From Auanema rhodensis (Eukaryota > Nematoda > Chromadorea > Rhabditida > Rhabditidae): a stretch of 64,000 nt of DNA. Of the stretch, positions 28,511-43,916 are shown in pieces. The translations under genes and the position numbers were made by a program. The notes under the pieces were generated by a model, which saw only the letters and a program-made list of their open reading frames with translations, had not been told where the DNA came from and did no database searches. The stretch is taken from contig CAXKVF010000075.1 in assembly GCA_964057225.1 (NCBI GenBank), positions 744,001 through 808,000 of the forward strand, written 5' to 3'. Numbering within the stretch: the stretch's first letter is position 1; each line of letters opens with the position of its first letter.

Positions 28511-30798
28511 CTAAAAACAAATTTTTATTGATATTGGTGCATGGTAACCATGACTTTGAAATTTACGTGAACTTTAATTTATGCTAATTAAATGTACACG
28601 TGATGTGCACTTGGTATGTAACTCGCTTCACGTGAAAGATAAAGAGATGCGGTTTTCAAAATTAGATTTCCCATGTCCATATTAGTCTAAAAACAAATTT
28701 TTATTGATATTGGTGCATGGTAACCATGACTTTGAAATTTACGTGAACTTTAATTTATGCTAATTAAATGTACACGTGATGTGCACTTGGTATGTAACTC
28801 GCTTCACGTGAAAGATAAAGAGATGCGGTTTTCAAAATTAGATTCCCCATGTCCATATTAGTCTAAAAACAAATTTTTATTGATATTGGTTCATGGTAAC
28901 CATGACTTTGAAATTTACGTGAACTTTAATTTATGCTAATTAAATGTACACGTGATGTGCACTTGGTATGTAACCCGCTTCACGTGAAAGATAAAGAGAT
29001 GCGGTTTTCAAAATTAGATTCCCCATGTCCATATTAGTCTAAAAACAAATTTTTATTGATATTGGTGCATGGTAACCATGACTTTGAAATTTACGTGAAC
29101 TTTAATTTATGCTAATTAAATGTACACGTGATGTGCACTTGGTATGTAACTCGCTTCACGTGAAAGATAAAGAGATGCGGTTTTCAAAATTAGATTCCCC
29201 ATGTCCATATTAGTCTAAAAACAAATTTTTATTGATAATGGTTCATGGTAACCATGACTTTGAAATTTACGTGAACTTTAATTTATGCTAATTAAATGTA
29301 CACGTGATGTGCACTTGGTATGTAACTCGCTTCACGTGAAAGATAAAGAGATGCGGTTTTCAAAATTAGATTCCCCATGTCCATATTAGTCTAAAAACAA
29401 ATTTTTATTGATATTGCTTCATGGTAACCATGACTTTGAAATTTACGTGAACTTTAATTTATGCTAATTAAATGTACACGTGATGTGCACTTGTTATGTA
29501 ACTCGCTTCACGTGAAAGATAAAGAGATGCGGTTTTCAAAATTAGATTCCCCATGTCCATATTAGTCTAAAAACAAATTTTTATTGATATTGGTTCATGG
29601 TAACCATGACTTTGAAATTTACGTGAACTTTAATTTATGCTAATTAAATGTACACGTGATGTGCACTTGGTATGTAACTCGCTTCACGTGAAAGATAAAG
29701 AGATGCGGTTTTCAAAAATAGATTCCCCATGTCCATATCAGTCTAAAAACAAATTTTTATTGATATTGGTTCATGGTAACCATGACTTTGAAATTTACGT
29801 GAACTTTAATTTATGCTAATTAAATGTACACGTGATGTGCACTTGGTATGTAACTCGCTTCACGTGAAAGATAAAGAGATGCGGTTTTCAAAATTAGATT
29901 CCCCATGTCCATATTAGTCTAAAAACAAATTTTTATTGATAATGGTTCATGGTAACCATGACTTTGAAATTTACGTGAACTTTAATTTATGCTAATTAAA
30001 TGTACACGTGATGTGCACTTGGTATGTAACTCGCTTCACGTGAAAGATAAAGAGATGCGGTTTTCAAAATTAGATTCCCCATGTCCATATTAGTCTAAAA
30101 ACAAATTTTTATTGATATTGCTTCATGGTAACCATGACTTTGAAATTTACGTGAACTTTAATTTATGCTAATTAAATGTACACGTGATGTGCACTTGGTA
30201 TGTAACTCGCTTCACGTGAAAGATAAAGAGATGCGGTTTTCAAAATTAGATTCCCCATGTCCATATTAGTCTAAAAACAAATTTTTATTGATATTGGTTC
30301 ATGGTAACCATGACTTTGAAATTTACGTGAACTTTAATTTATGCTAATTAAATGTACACGTGATGTGCACTTGGTATGTAACTCGCTTCACGTGAAAGAT
30401 AAAGAGATGCGGTTTTCAAAAATAGATTCCCCATGTCCATATCAGTCTAAAAACAAATTTTTATTGATATTGGTTCATGGTAACCATGACTTTGAAATTT
30501 ACGTGAACTTTAATTTATGCTAATTAAATGTACACGTGATGTGCACTTGGTATGTAACTCGCTTCACTTGAAAGATAAAGAGATGCGGTTTTCAAAATTA
30601 GATTCCCCATGTCCATATTAGTCTAAAAACAAATTTTTATTGATATTGGTTCATGGTAACCATGACTTTGAAATTTACGTGAACTTTAATTTATGCTAAT
30701 TAGATGTACACGTGATGTGCACTTGGTATGTAACTCGCTTCACGTGAAAGATAAAGAGATGCGGTTTTCAAAATTAGATTCCCCATGTCCGTATTAGT
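28511..30798 (+). repeat. Third copy of the 13-monomer unit, 25 kb from the first pair
   Basis: Same 13-monomer order and diagnostic variants as 3521-5808, at an offset of 24,990 bp (142 monomers less the two one-base deletions in between). It carries private changes: TTGTTATG near 29491, CACTTGAA near 30565, TTAGATGT near 30699 and GTCCGTATT near 30788, and it lacks the AAAGGG change. The following monomers (GATCCCCC, then TTTTGATT) also match those after 5809, so the copied tract is somewhat longer than the unit. Confidence 0.88.
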
Positions 30799-32206
30799 CT
30801 AAAAACAAATTTTTATTGATATTGGTGCATGGTAACCATGACTTTGAAATTTACGTGAACTTTAATTTATGCTAATTAAATGTACACGTGATGTGCACTT
30901 GGTATGTAACTCGCTTCACGTGAAAGATAAAGAGATGCGGTTTTCAAAATTAGATCCCCCATGTCCATATTAGTCTAAAAACAAATTTTGATTGATATTG
31001 GTGCATGGTAACCATGACTTTGAAATTTACGTGAACTTTAATTTATGCTAATTAAATGTACACGTGATGTGCACTTGGTATGTAACTCGCTTCACGTGAA
31101 AGATAAAAAGATGCGGTTTTCAAAATTAGATTCCCCATGTCCATATTAGTCTAAAAACAAATTTTTATTGATATTGGTTCATGGTAACCATGACTTTGAA
31201 ATTTACGTGAACTTTAATTTATGCTAATTAAATGTACACGTGATGTGCACTTGGTATGTAACTCGCTTCACGTGAAAGATAAAGAGATGCGGTTTTCAAA
31301 ATTAGATTCCCCATGTCCATATTAGTCTAAAAACAAATTTTTATTGATATTGGTGCATGGTAACCATGACTTTGAAATTTACGTGAACTTTAATTTATGC
31401 TAATTAAATGTACACGTGATGTGCACTTGGTATGTAACTCGCTTCACGTGAAAGATAAAGAGATGCGGTTTTCAAAATTAGATTCCCCATGTCCATATTA
31501 GTCTAAAAACAAATTTTTATTGATATTGCTTCATGGTAACCATGACTTTGAAATTTACGTGAACTTTAATTTATGCTAATTAAATGTACACGTGATGTGC
31601 ACTTGGTATGTAACTCGCTTCACGTGAAAGATAAAGAGATGCGGTTTTCAAAATTAGATTCCCCATGTCCATATTAGTCTAAAAACAAATTTTTATTGAT
31701 ATTGGTGCATGGTAACCATGACTTTGAAATTTACGTGAACTTTAATTTATGCTAATTAAATGTACACGTGATGTGCACTTGGTATGTAACTCGCTTCACG
31801 TGAAAGATAAAGAGATGCGGTTTTCAAAATTAGATTCCCCATGTCCATATTAGTCTAAAAACAAATTTTTATTGATATTGGTTCATGGTAACCATGACTT
31901 TGAAATTTACGTGAACTTTAATTTATGCTAATTAAATGTACACGTGATGTGCACTTGGTATGTAACTCGCTTCACGTGAAAGATAAAGAGATGCGGTTTT
32001 TAAAATTAGATTCCCCATGTCCATATTAGTCTAAAAACAAATTTTTATTGATATTGGTGCATGGTAACCATGACTTTGAAATTTACGTGAACTTTAATTT
32101 ATGCTAATTAAATGTACACGTGATGTGCACTTGGTATGTAACTCGCTTCACGTGAAAGATAAAGAGATGCGGTTTTCAAAATTAGATTCCCCATGTCCAT
32201 ATTAGT

Positions 32207-35200
32207 CTAAAAACAAATTTTTATTGATATTGGTTCATGGTAACCATGACTTTGAAATTTACGTGAACTTTAATTTATGCTAATTAAATGTACACGTGAT
32301 TTGCACTTGGTATGTAACTCGCTTCACGTGAAAGATAAAGAGATGCGGTTTTCAAAATTAGATTCCCCATGTCCATATTAGTCTAAAAACAAATTTTTAT
32401 TGATATTGGTGCATGGTAACCATGACTTTGAAATTTACGTGAACTTTAATTTATGCTAATTAAATGTACACGTGATGTGCACTTGGTATGTAACTCGCTT
32501 CACGTGAAAGATAAAGAGATGCGGTTTTCAAAATTAGATTCCCCATGTCCATATTAGTCTAAAAACAAATTTTTATTGATATTGGTTCATGGTAACCATG
32601 ACTTTGAAATTTACGTGAACTTTAATTTATGCTAATTAAATGTACACGTGATGTGCACTTGGTATGTAACTCGCTTCACGTGAAAGATAAAGAGATGCGG
32701 TTTTCAAAATTAGATTCCCCATGTCCATATTAGTCTAAAAACAAATTTTTATTGATATTGGTGCATGGTAACCATGACTTTGAAATTTACGTGAACTTTA
32801 ATTTATGCTAATTAAATGTACACGTGATGTGCACTTGGTATGTAACTCGCTTCACGTGAAAGATAAAGAGATGCGGTTTTCAAAATTAGATTCCCCATGT
32901 CCATATTAGTCTAAAAACAAATTTTTATTGATATTGGTTCATGGTAACCATGACTTTGAAATTTACGTGAACTTTAATTTATGCTAATTAAATGTACACG
33001 TGATTTGCACTTGGTATGTAACTCGCTTCACGTGAAAGATAAAGAGATGCGGTTTTCAAAATTAGATTCCCCATGTCCATATTAGTCTAAAAACAAATTT
33101 TTATTGATATTGGTGCATGGTAACCATGACTTTGAAATTTACGTGAACTTTAATTTATGCTAATTAAATGTACACGTGATGTGCACTTGGTATGTAACTC
33201 GCTTCACGTGAAAGATAAAGAGATGCGGTTTTCAAAATTAGATTCCCCATGTCCATATTAGTCTAAAAACAAATTTTTATTGATATTGGTTCATGGTAAC
33301 CATGACTTTGAAATTTACGTGAACTTTAATTTATGCTAATTAAATGTACACGTGATGTGCACTTGGTATGTAACTCGCTTCACGTGAAAGATAAAGAGAT
33401 GCGGTTTTCAAAATTAGATTCCCCATGTCCATATTAGTCTAAAAACAAATTTTTATTGATATTGGTGCATGGTAACCATGACTTTGAAATTTACGTGAAC
33501 TTTAATTTATGCTAATTAAATGTACACGTGATGTGCACTTGGTATGTAACTCGCTTCACGTGAAAGATAAAAAGATGCGGTTTTCAAAATTAGATTCCCC
33601 ATGTCCATATTAGTCTAAAAACAAATTTTTATTGATATTGGTTCATGGTAACCATGACTTTGAAATTTACGTGAACTTTAATTTATGCTAATTAAATGTA
33701 CACGTGATTTGCACTTGGTATGTAACTCGCTTCACGTGAAAGATAAAGAGATGCGGTTTTCAAAATTAGATTCCCCATGTCCATATTAGTCTAAAAACAA
33801 ATTTTTATTGATATTGGTGCATGGTAACCATGACTTTGAAATTTACGTGAACTTTAATTTATGCTAATTAAATGTACACGTGATGTGCACTTGGTATGTA
33901 ACTCGCTTCACGTGAAAGATAAAGAGATGCGGTTTTCAAAATTAGATTCCCCATGTCCATATTAGTCTAAAAACAAATTTTTATTGATATTGGTTCATGG
34001 TAACCATGACTTTGAAATTTACGTGAACTTTAATTTATGCTAATTAAATGTACACGTGATTTGCACTTGGTATGTAACTCGCTTCACGTGAAAGATAAAG
34101 AGATGCGGTTTTCAAAATTAGATTCCCCATGTCCATATTAGTCTAAAAACAAATTTTTATTGATATTGGTGCATGGTAACCATGACTTTGAAATTTACGT
34201 GAACTTTAATTTATGCTAATTAAATGTACACGTGATGTGCACTTGGTATGTAACTCGCTTCACGTGAAAGATAAAGAGATGCGGTTTTCAAAATTAGATT
34301 CCCCATGTCCATATTAGTCTAAAAACAAATTTTTATTGATATTGGTTCATGGTAACCATGACTTTGAAATTTACGTGAACTTTAATTTATGCTAATTAAA
34401 TGTACACGTGATGTGCACTTGGTATGTAACTCGCTTCACGTGAAAGATAAAGAGATGCGGTTTTCAAAATTAGATTCCCCATGTCCATATTAGTCTAAAA
34501 ACAAATTTTTATTGATATTGGTGCATGGTAACCATGACTTTGAAATTTACGTGAACTTTAATTTATGCTAATTAAATGTACACGTGATGTGCACTTGGTA
34601 TGTAACTCGCTTCACGTGAAAGATAAAGAGATGCGGTTTTCAAAATTAGATTCCCCATGTCCATATTAGTCTAAAAACAAATTTTTATTGATATTGGTTC
34701 ATGGTAACCATGACTTTGAAATTTACGTGAACTTTAATTTATGCTAATTAAATGTACACGTGATTTGCACTTGGTATGTAACTCGCTTCACGTGAAAGAT
34801 AAAGAGATGCGGTTTTCAAAATTAGATTCCCCATGTCCATATTAGTCTAAAAACAAATTTTTATTGATATTGGTGCATGGTAACCATGACTTTGAAATTT
34901 ACGTGAACTTTAATTTATGCTAATTAAATGTACACGTGATGTGCACTTGGTATGTAACTCGCTTCACGTGAAAGATAAAGAGATGCGGTTTTCAAAATTA
35001 GATTCCCCATGTCCATATTAGTCTAAAAACAAATTTTTATTGATATTGGTTCATGGTAACCATGACTTTGAAATTTACGTGAACTTTAATTTATGCTAAT
35101 TAAATGTACACGTGATGTGCACTTGGTATGTAACTCGCTTCACGTGAAAGATAAAGAGATGCGGTTTTCAAAATTAGATTCCCCATGTCCATATTAGTCT

Positions 35201-35726
35201 AAAAACAAATTTTTATTGATATTGGTGCATGGTAACCATGACTTTGAAATTTACGTGAACTTTAATTTATGCTAATTAAATGTACACGTGATGTGCACTT
35301 GGTATGTAACTCGCTTCACGTGAAAGATAAAAAGATGCGGTTTTCAAAATTAGATTCCCCATGTCCATATTAGTCTAAAAACAAATTTTTATTGATATTG
35401 GTTCATGGTAACCATGACTTTGAAATTTACGTGAACTTTAATTTATGCTAATTAAATGTACACGTGATTTGCACTTGGTATGTAACTCGCTTCACGTGAA
35501 AGATAAAGAGATGCGGTTTTCAAAATTAGATTCCCCATGTCCATATTAGTCTAAAAACAAATTTTTATTGATATTGGTGCATGGTAACCATGACTTTGAA
35601 ATTTACGTGAACTTTAATTTATGCTAATTAAATGTACACGTGATGTGCACTTGGTATGTAACTCGCTTCACGTGAAAGATAAAGAGATGCGGTTTTCAAA
35701 ATTAGATTCCCCATGTCCATATTAGT
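32207..35726 (+). repeat. 10-monomer higher-order repeat, two copies, strict dimer alternation
   Basis: Units 32207-33966 and 33967-35726 (1,760 bp each) share three GTGATTTGC monomers at the same places and one AAAAGATG monomer (near 33571 and 35331). All 20 monomers alternate strictly between GGTTC and GGTGC types, so this stretch is also a 352-bp dimer array. Confidence 0.9.
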
Positions 35727-38700
35727 CTAAAAACAAATTTTTATTGATATTGGTTCATGGTAACCATGACTTTGAAATTTACGTGAACTTTAATTTATGC
35801 TAATTAAGTGTACACGTAATGTGCACTTGGTATGTAACTCGCTTCACGTGAAAGATACAGAGATGCGGTTTTCAAAATTAGATTCCCCATGTCCATATTA
35901 GTCTAAAAACAAATTTTTATTGATATTGGTGCATGGTAACCATGACTTTGAAATTTACGTGAACTTTAATTTATGCTAATTAAATGTACACGTGATGTGC
36001 ACTTGGTATGTAACTCGCTTCACGTGAAAGATAAAGAGATGCGGTTCTCAAAATTAGATTCCCCATGTCCATATTAGTCTAAAAACAAATTTTTATTGAT
36101 ATTGGTTCATGGTAACCATGACTTTGAAATTTACGTGAACTTTAATTTATGCTAATTAAATGTACACGTGATGTGCACTTGGTATGTAACTCGCTTCACG
36201 TGAAAGATAAAGAGATGCGGTTTTCAAAATTAGATTCCCCATGTCCATATTAGTCTAAAAACAAATTTTTATTGATATTGGTTCATGGTAACCATGACTT
36301 TGAAATTTACGTGAACTTTAATTTATGCTAATTAAGTGTACACGTGATGTGCACTTGGTATGTAACTCGCTTCACGTGAAAGATACAGAGATGCGGTTTT
36401 CAAAATTAGATTCCCCATGTCCATATTAGTCTAAAAACAAATTTTTATTGATATTGGTGCATGGTAACCATGACTTTGAAATTTACGTGAACTTTAATTT
36501 ACGCTAATTAAATATACACGTGATGTGCACTTGGTATGTAACTCGCTTCACGTGAAAGATAAAGAGATGCGGTTTTCAAAATTAGATTCCCCATGTCCAT
36601 ATTAGTCTAAAAACAAATTTTTATTGATATTGGTTCATGGTAACCATGACTTTGAAATTTACGTGAACTTTAATTTATGCTAATTAAATGTACACGTGAT
36701 GTGCACTTGGTATGTAACTCGCTTCAAGTGAAAGATAAAGAGATGCGATTTTCAAAATTAGATTCCCCATGTCCATATTAGTCTAAAAACAAATTTTTAT
36801 TGATATTGGTTCATGGTAACCATGACTTTGAAATTTACGTGAACTTTAATTTATGCTAATTAAATGTACACGTGATTTGCACTTGGTATGTAACTCGCTT
36901 CACGTGAAAGATAAAGAGATGCGGTTTTCAAAATTAGATTCCCCATGTCCATATTAGTCTAAAAACAAATTTTTATTGATATTGGTGCATGGTAACCATG
37001 ACTTTGAAATTTACGTGAACTTTAATTTATGCTAATTAAATGTACACGTGATGTGCACTTCGTATGTAACTCGCTTCACGTGAAAGATAAAGAGATGCGG
37101 TTTTCAAAATTAGATTCCCCATGTCCATATTAGTCTAAAAACAAATTTTTATTGATATTGGTTCATGGTAACCATGACTTTGAAATTTACGTGAACTTTA
37201 ATTTATGCTAATTAAATGTACACGTGATGTGCACTTGGTATGTAACTCGCTTCACGTGAAAGATAAAGAGATGCGGTTTTCAAAATTAGATTCCCCATGT
37301 CCATATTAGTCTAAAAACAAATTTTTATTGATATTGGTTCATGGTAACCATGACTTTGAAATTTACGTGAACTTTAATTTATGCTAATTAAATGTACACG
37401 TGATGTGCACTTGGTATGTAACTCGCTTCACGTGAAAGATAAAGAGATGCGGTTTTCAAAATTAGATTCCCCATGTCCATATTAGTCTAAAAACAAATTT
37501 TTATTGATATTGGTTCATGGTAACCATGACTTTGAAATTTACGTGAACTTTAATTTATGCTAATTAAATGTACACGTGATGTGCACTTCGTATGTAACTC
37601 GCTTCACGTGAAAGATAAAGAGATGCGGTTTTCAAAATTAGATTCCCCATGTCCATATTAGTCTAAAAACAAATTTTTATTGATATTGGTTCATGGTAAC
37701 CATGACTTTGAAATTTACGTGAACTTTAATTTATGCTAATTAAATGTACACGTGATGTGCACTTGGTATGTAACTCGCTTCACGTGAAAGATAAAGAGAT
37801 GCGGTTTTCAAAATTAGATTCCCCATGTCCATATTAGTCTAAAAACAAATTTTTATTGATATTGGTTCATGGTAACCATGACTTTGAAATTTACGTGAAC
37901 TTTAATTTATGCTAATTAAATGTACACGTGATGTGCACTTGGTATGTAACTCGCTTCACGTGAAAGATAAAGAGATGCGGTTTTCAAAATTAGATTCCCC
38001 ATGTCCATATTAGTCTAAAAACAAATTTTTATTGATATTGGTTCATGGTAACCATGACTTTGAAATTTACGTGAACTTTAATTTATGCTAATTAAGTGTA
38101 CACGTGATGTGCACTTGGTATGTAACTCGCTTCACGTGAAAGATACAGAGATGCGGTTTTCAAAATTAGATTCCCCATGTCCATATTAGTCTAAAAACAA
38201 ATTTTTATTGATATTGGTGCATGGTAACCGTGACTTTGAAATTTACGTGAACTTTAATTTATGCTAATTAAATATACACGTGATGTGCACTTGGTATGTA
38301 ACTCGCTTCACGTGAAAGATAAAGAGATGCGGTTTTCAAAATTAGATTCCCCATGTCCATATTAGTCTAAAAACAAATTTTTATTGATATTGGTTCATGG
38401 TAACCATGACTTTGAAATTTACGTGAACTTTAATTTATGCTAATTAAATGTACACGTGATGTGCACTTGGTATGTAACTCGCTTCACGTGAAAGATAAAG
38501 AGATGCGGTTTTCAAAATTAGATTCCCCATGTCCATATTAGTCTAAAAACAAATTTTTATTGATATTGGTGCATGGTAACCATGACTTTGAAATTTACGT
38601 GAACTTTAATTTATGCTAATTAAATGTACACGTGATGTGCACTTGGTATGTAACTCGCTTCACGTGAAAGATAAAGAGATGCGGTTTTCAAAATTAGATT

Positions 38701-41700
38701 CCCCATGTCCATATTAGTCTAAAAACAAATTTTTATTGATATTGGTTCATGGTAACCATGACTTTGAAATTTACGTGAACTTTAATTTATGCTAATTAAA
38801 TGTACACGTGATGTGCACTTGGTGTGTAACTCGCTTCACGTGAAAGATAAAGAGATGCGGTTTTCAAAATTAGATTCCCCATGTCCATATTAGTCTAAAA
38901 ACAAATTTTTATTGATATTGCTTCATGGTAACCATGACTTTGAAATTTACGTGAACTTTAATTTATGCTAATTAAATGTACACGTAATGTGCACTTGGTA
39001 TGTAACTCGCTTCACGTGAAAGATAAAGAGATGCGGTTTTCAAAATTAGATTCCCCATGTCCATATTAGTCTAAAAACAAATTTTTATTGATATTGGTTC
39101 ATGGTAACCATGACTTTGAAATTTACGTGAACTTTAATTTATGCTAATTAAATGTACACGTGATGTGCACTTGGTATGTAACTCGCTTCACGTGAAAGAT
39201 AAAGAGATGCGGTTTTCAAAATTAGATTCCCCATGTCCATATTAGTCTAAAAACAAATTTTTATTGATATTGGTGCATGGTAACCATGACTTTGAAATTT
39301 ACGTGAACTTTAATTTATGCTAATTAAATGTACACGTGATGTGCATTTGGTATGTAACTCGCTTCACGTGAAAGATAAAGAGATGCGGTTTTCAAAATTA
39401 GATTCCCCATGTCCATATTAGTCTAAAAACAAATTTTTATTGATATTGCTTCATGGTAACCATGACTTTGAAATTTACGTGAACTTTAATTTATGCTAAT
39501 TAAATGTACACGTGATGTGCACTTGGTATGTAACTCGCTTCACGTGAAAGATAAAGAGATGCGGTTTTCAAAATTAGATCCCCCATGTCCATATTAGACT
39601 AAAAACAAATTTTTATTGATATTGGTGCATGGTAACCATGACTTTGAAATTTACGTGAACTTTAATTTATGCTAATTAAATGTACACGTGATGTGCACTT
39701 GGTATGTAACTCGCTTCACGTGAAAGATAAAGAGATGCGGTTTTCAAAATTAGATTCCCCATGTCCATATTAGTCTAAAAACAAATTTTTATTGATATTG
39801 GTGCATGGTAACCATGACTTTGAAATTTACGTGAACTTTAATTTATGCTAATTAAATGTACACGTGATGTGCACTTGGTATGTAACTCGCTTCACGTGAA
39901 AGATAAAGAGATGCGGTTTTCAAAATTAGATTCCCCATGTCCATATTAGTCTAAAAACAAATTTTTATTGATATTGGTGCATGGTAACCATGACTTTGAA
40001 ATTTACGTGAACTTTAATTTATGCTAATTAAATGTACACGTGATGTGCACTTGGTATGTAACTCGCTTCACGTGAAAGATAAAGAGATGCGGTTTTCAAA
40101 ATTAGATTCCCCATGTCCATATTAGTCTAAAAACAAATTTTTATTGATATTGGTTCATGGTAACCATGACTTTGAAATTTACGTGAACTTTAATTTATGC
40201 TAATTAAATGTACACGTGATGTGCACTTGGTATGTAACTCGCTTCACGTGAAAGATAAAGAGATGCGGTTTTCAAAATTAGATTCCCCATGTCCATATTA
40301 GTCTAAAAACAAATTTTTATTGATATTGCTTCATGGTAACCATGACTTTGAATTTTACGTGAACTTTAATTTATGCTAATTAAATGTACACGTGATGTGC
40401 ATTTGGTATGTAACTCGCTTCACGTGAAAGATAAAGAGATGCGGTTTTCAAAATTAGATTCCCCATGTCCATATTAGTCTAAAAACAAATTTTTATTGAT
40501 ATTGGTTCATGGTAACCATGACTTTGAAATTTACGTGAACTTTAATTTATGCTAATTAAATGTACACGTGATGTGCACTTGGTATGTAACTCGCTTCACG
40601 TGAAAGATAAAGAGATGCGGTTTTCAAAATTAGATTCCCCATGTCCATATTAGTCTAAAAACAAATTTTTATTGATATTGCTTCATGGTAACCATGACTT
40701 TGAAATTTACGTGAACTTTAATTTATGCTAATTAAATGTACACGTGATGTGCACTTGGTATGTAACTCGCTTCACGTGAAAGATAAAAAGATGCGGTTTT
40801 CAAAATTAGATTCCACATGTCCATATTAGTCTAAAAACAAATTTTTATTGATATTGGTTCATGGTAACCATGACTTTGAAATTTACGTGAACTTTAATTT
40901 ATGCTAATTAAATGTACACGTGATGTGCACTTGGTATGTAACTCGCTTCACGTGAAAGATAAAGAGATGCGGTTTTCAAAATTAGATTCCCCATGTCCAT
41001 ATTAGTCTAAAAACAAATTTTTATTGATATTGGTTCATGGTAACCATGACTTTGAAATTTACGTGAACTTTAATTTATGCTAATTAAATGTACACGTGAT
41101 GTGCACTTGGTATGTAACTCGCTTCACGTGAAAGATAAAGAGATGCGGTTTTCAAAATTAGATTCCCCATGTCCATATTAGTCTAAAAACAAATTTTTAT
41201 TGATATTGGTTCATGGTAACCATGACTTTGAAATTTACGTGAACTTTAATTTATGCTAATTAAGTGTACACGTGATGTGCACTTGGTATGTAACTCGCTT
41301 CACGTGAAAGATACAGAGATGCGGTTTTCAAAATTAGATTCCCCATGTCCATATTAGTCTAAAAACAAATTTTTATTGATATTGGTGCATGGTAACCATG
41401 ACTTTGAAATTTACGTGAACTTTAATTTATGCTAATTAAGTGTACACGTGATGTGCACTTGGTATGTAACTCGCTTCACGTGAAAGATACAGAGATGCGG
41501 TTTTCAAAATTAGATTCCCCATGTCCATATTAGTCTAAAAACAAATTTTTATTGATATTGGTGCATGGTAACCATGACTTTGAAATTTACGTGAACTTTA
41601 ATTTATGCTAATTAAATATACACGTGATGTGCACTTGGTATGTAACTCGCTTCACGTGAAAGATAAAGAGATGCGGTTTTCAAAATTAGATTCCCCATGT

Positions 41701-42238
41701 CCATATTAGTCTAAAAACAAATTTTTATTGATATTGGTTCATGGTAACCATGACTTTGAAATTTACGTGAACTTTAATTTATGCTAATTAAATGTACACG
41801 TGATGTGCACTTGGTATGTAACTCGCTTCACGTGAAAGATAAAGAGATGCGGTTTTCAAAATTAGATTCCCCATGTCCATATTAGTCTAAAAACAAATTT
41901 TTATTGATATTGGTGCATGGTAACCATGACTTTGAAATTTACGTGAACTTTAATTTATGCTAATTAAATGTACACGTGATGTGCACTTGGTATGTAACTC
42001 GCTTCACGTGAAAGATAAAGAGATGCGGTTTTCAAAATTAGATCCCCCATGTCCATATTAGACTAAAAACAAATTTTTATTGATATTGGTGCATGGTAAC
42101 CATGACTTTGAAATTTACGTGAACTTTAATTTATGCTAATTAAATGTACACGTGATGTGCACTTGGTATGTAACTCGCTTCACGTGAAAGATAAAGAGAT
42201 GCGGTTTTCAAAATTAGATTCCCCATGTCCATATTAGT

Positions 42239-43822
42239 CTAAAAACAAATTTTTATTGATATTGGTTCATGGTAACCATGACTTTGAAATTTACGTGAAC
42301 TTTAATTTATGCTAATTAAGTGTACACGTGATGTGCACTTGGTATGTAACTCGCTTCACGTGAAAGATACAGAGATGCGGTTTTCAAAATTAGATTCCCC
42401 ATGTCCATATTAGTCTAAAAACAAATTTTTATTGATATTGGTGCATGGTAACCATGACTTTGAAATTTACGTGAACTTTAATTTATGCTAATTAAATATA
42501 CACGTGATGTGCACTTGGTATGTAACTCGCTTCACGTGAAAGATAAAGAGATGCGGTTTTCAAAATTAGATTCCCCATGTCCATATTAGTCTAAAAACAA
42601 ATTTTTATTGATATTGGTTCATGGTAACCATGACTTTGAAATTTACGTGAACTTTAATTTATGCTAATTAAATGTACACGTGATGTGCACTTGGTATGTA
42701 ACTCGCTTCACGTGAAAGATAAAGAGATGCGGTTTTCAAAATTAGATTCCCCATGTCCATATTAGTCTAAAAACAAATTTTTATTGATATTGGTGCATGG
42801 TAACCATGACTTTGAAATTTACGTGAACTTTAATTTATGCTAATTAAATGTACACGTGATGTGCACTTGGTATGTAACTCGCTTCACGTGAAAGATAAAG
42901 AGATGCGGTTTTCAAAATTAGATTCCCCATGTCCATATTAGTCTAAAAACAAATTTTTATTGATATTGGTTCATGGTAACCATGACTTTGAAATTTACGT
43001 GAACTTTAATTTATGCTAATTAAATGTACACGTGATGTGCACTTGGTATGTAACTCGCTTCACGTGAAAGATAAAGAGATGCGGTTTTCAAAATTAGATT
43101 CCCCATGTCCATATTAGTCTAAAAACAAATTTTTATTGATATTGCTTCATGGTAACCATGACTTTGAAATTTACGTGAACTTTAATTTATGCTAATTAAA
43201 TGTACACGTGATGTGCACTTGGTATGTAACTCGCTTCACGTGAAAGATAAAAAGATGCGGTTTTCAAAATTAGATTCCCCATGTCCATATTAGTCTAAAA
43301 ACAAATTTTTATTGATATTGGTTCATGGTAACCATGACTTTGAAATTTACGTGAACTTTAATTTATGCTAATTAAATGTACACGTGATGTGCACTTGGTA
43401 TGTAACTCGCTTCACGTGAAAGATAAAGAGATGCGGTTTTCAAAATTAGATTCCCCATGTCCATATTAGTCTAAAAACAAATTTTTATTGATATTGGTTC
43501 ATGGTAACCATGACTTTGAAATTTACGTGAACTTTAATTTATGCTAATTAAATGTACACGTGATGTGCACTTGGTATGTAACTCGCTTCACGTGAAAGAT
43601 AAAGAGATGCGGTTTTCAAAATTAGATTCCCCATGTCCATATTAGTCTAAAAACAAATTTTTATTGATATTGGTTCATGGTAACCATGACTTTGAAATTT
43701 ACGTGAACTTTAATTTATGCTAATTAAATGTACACGTGATGTGCACTTGGTATGTAACTCGCTTCACGTGAAAGATAAAGAGATGCGGTTTTCAAAATTA
43801 GATTCCCCATGTCCATATTAGT
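42239..43822 (+). repeat. 9-monomer unit next to the retrotransposon
   Basis: It begins with an AAGTG/GATACAG monomer followed by an AAATATACAC monomer. The next unit starts at 43823 with the same AAGTG/GATACAG monomer, which is the one the element has split. It continues after the element at 48046 with AAATATACAC, GGTTC, GGTGC, GGTTC and GCTTC monomers as in this unit. Confidence 0.8.
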
Positions 43823-43916
43823 CTAAAAACAAATTTTTATTGATATTGGTTCATGGTAACCATGACTTTGAAATTTACGTGAACTTTAATTTATGCTAAT
43901 TAAGTGTACACGTGAT

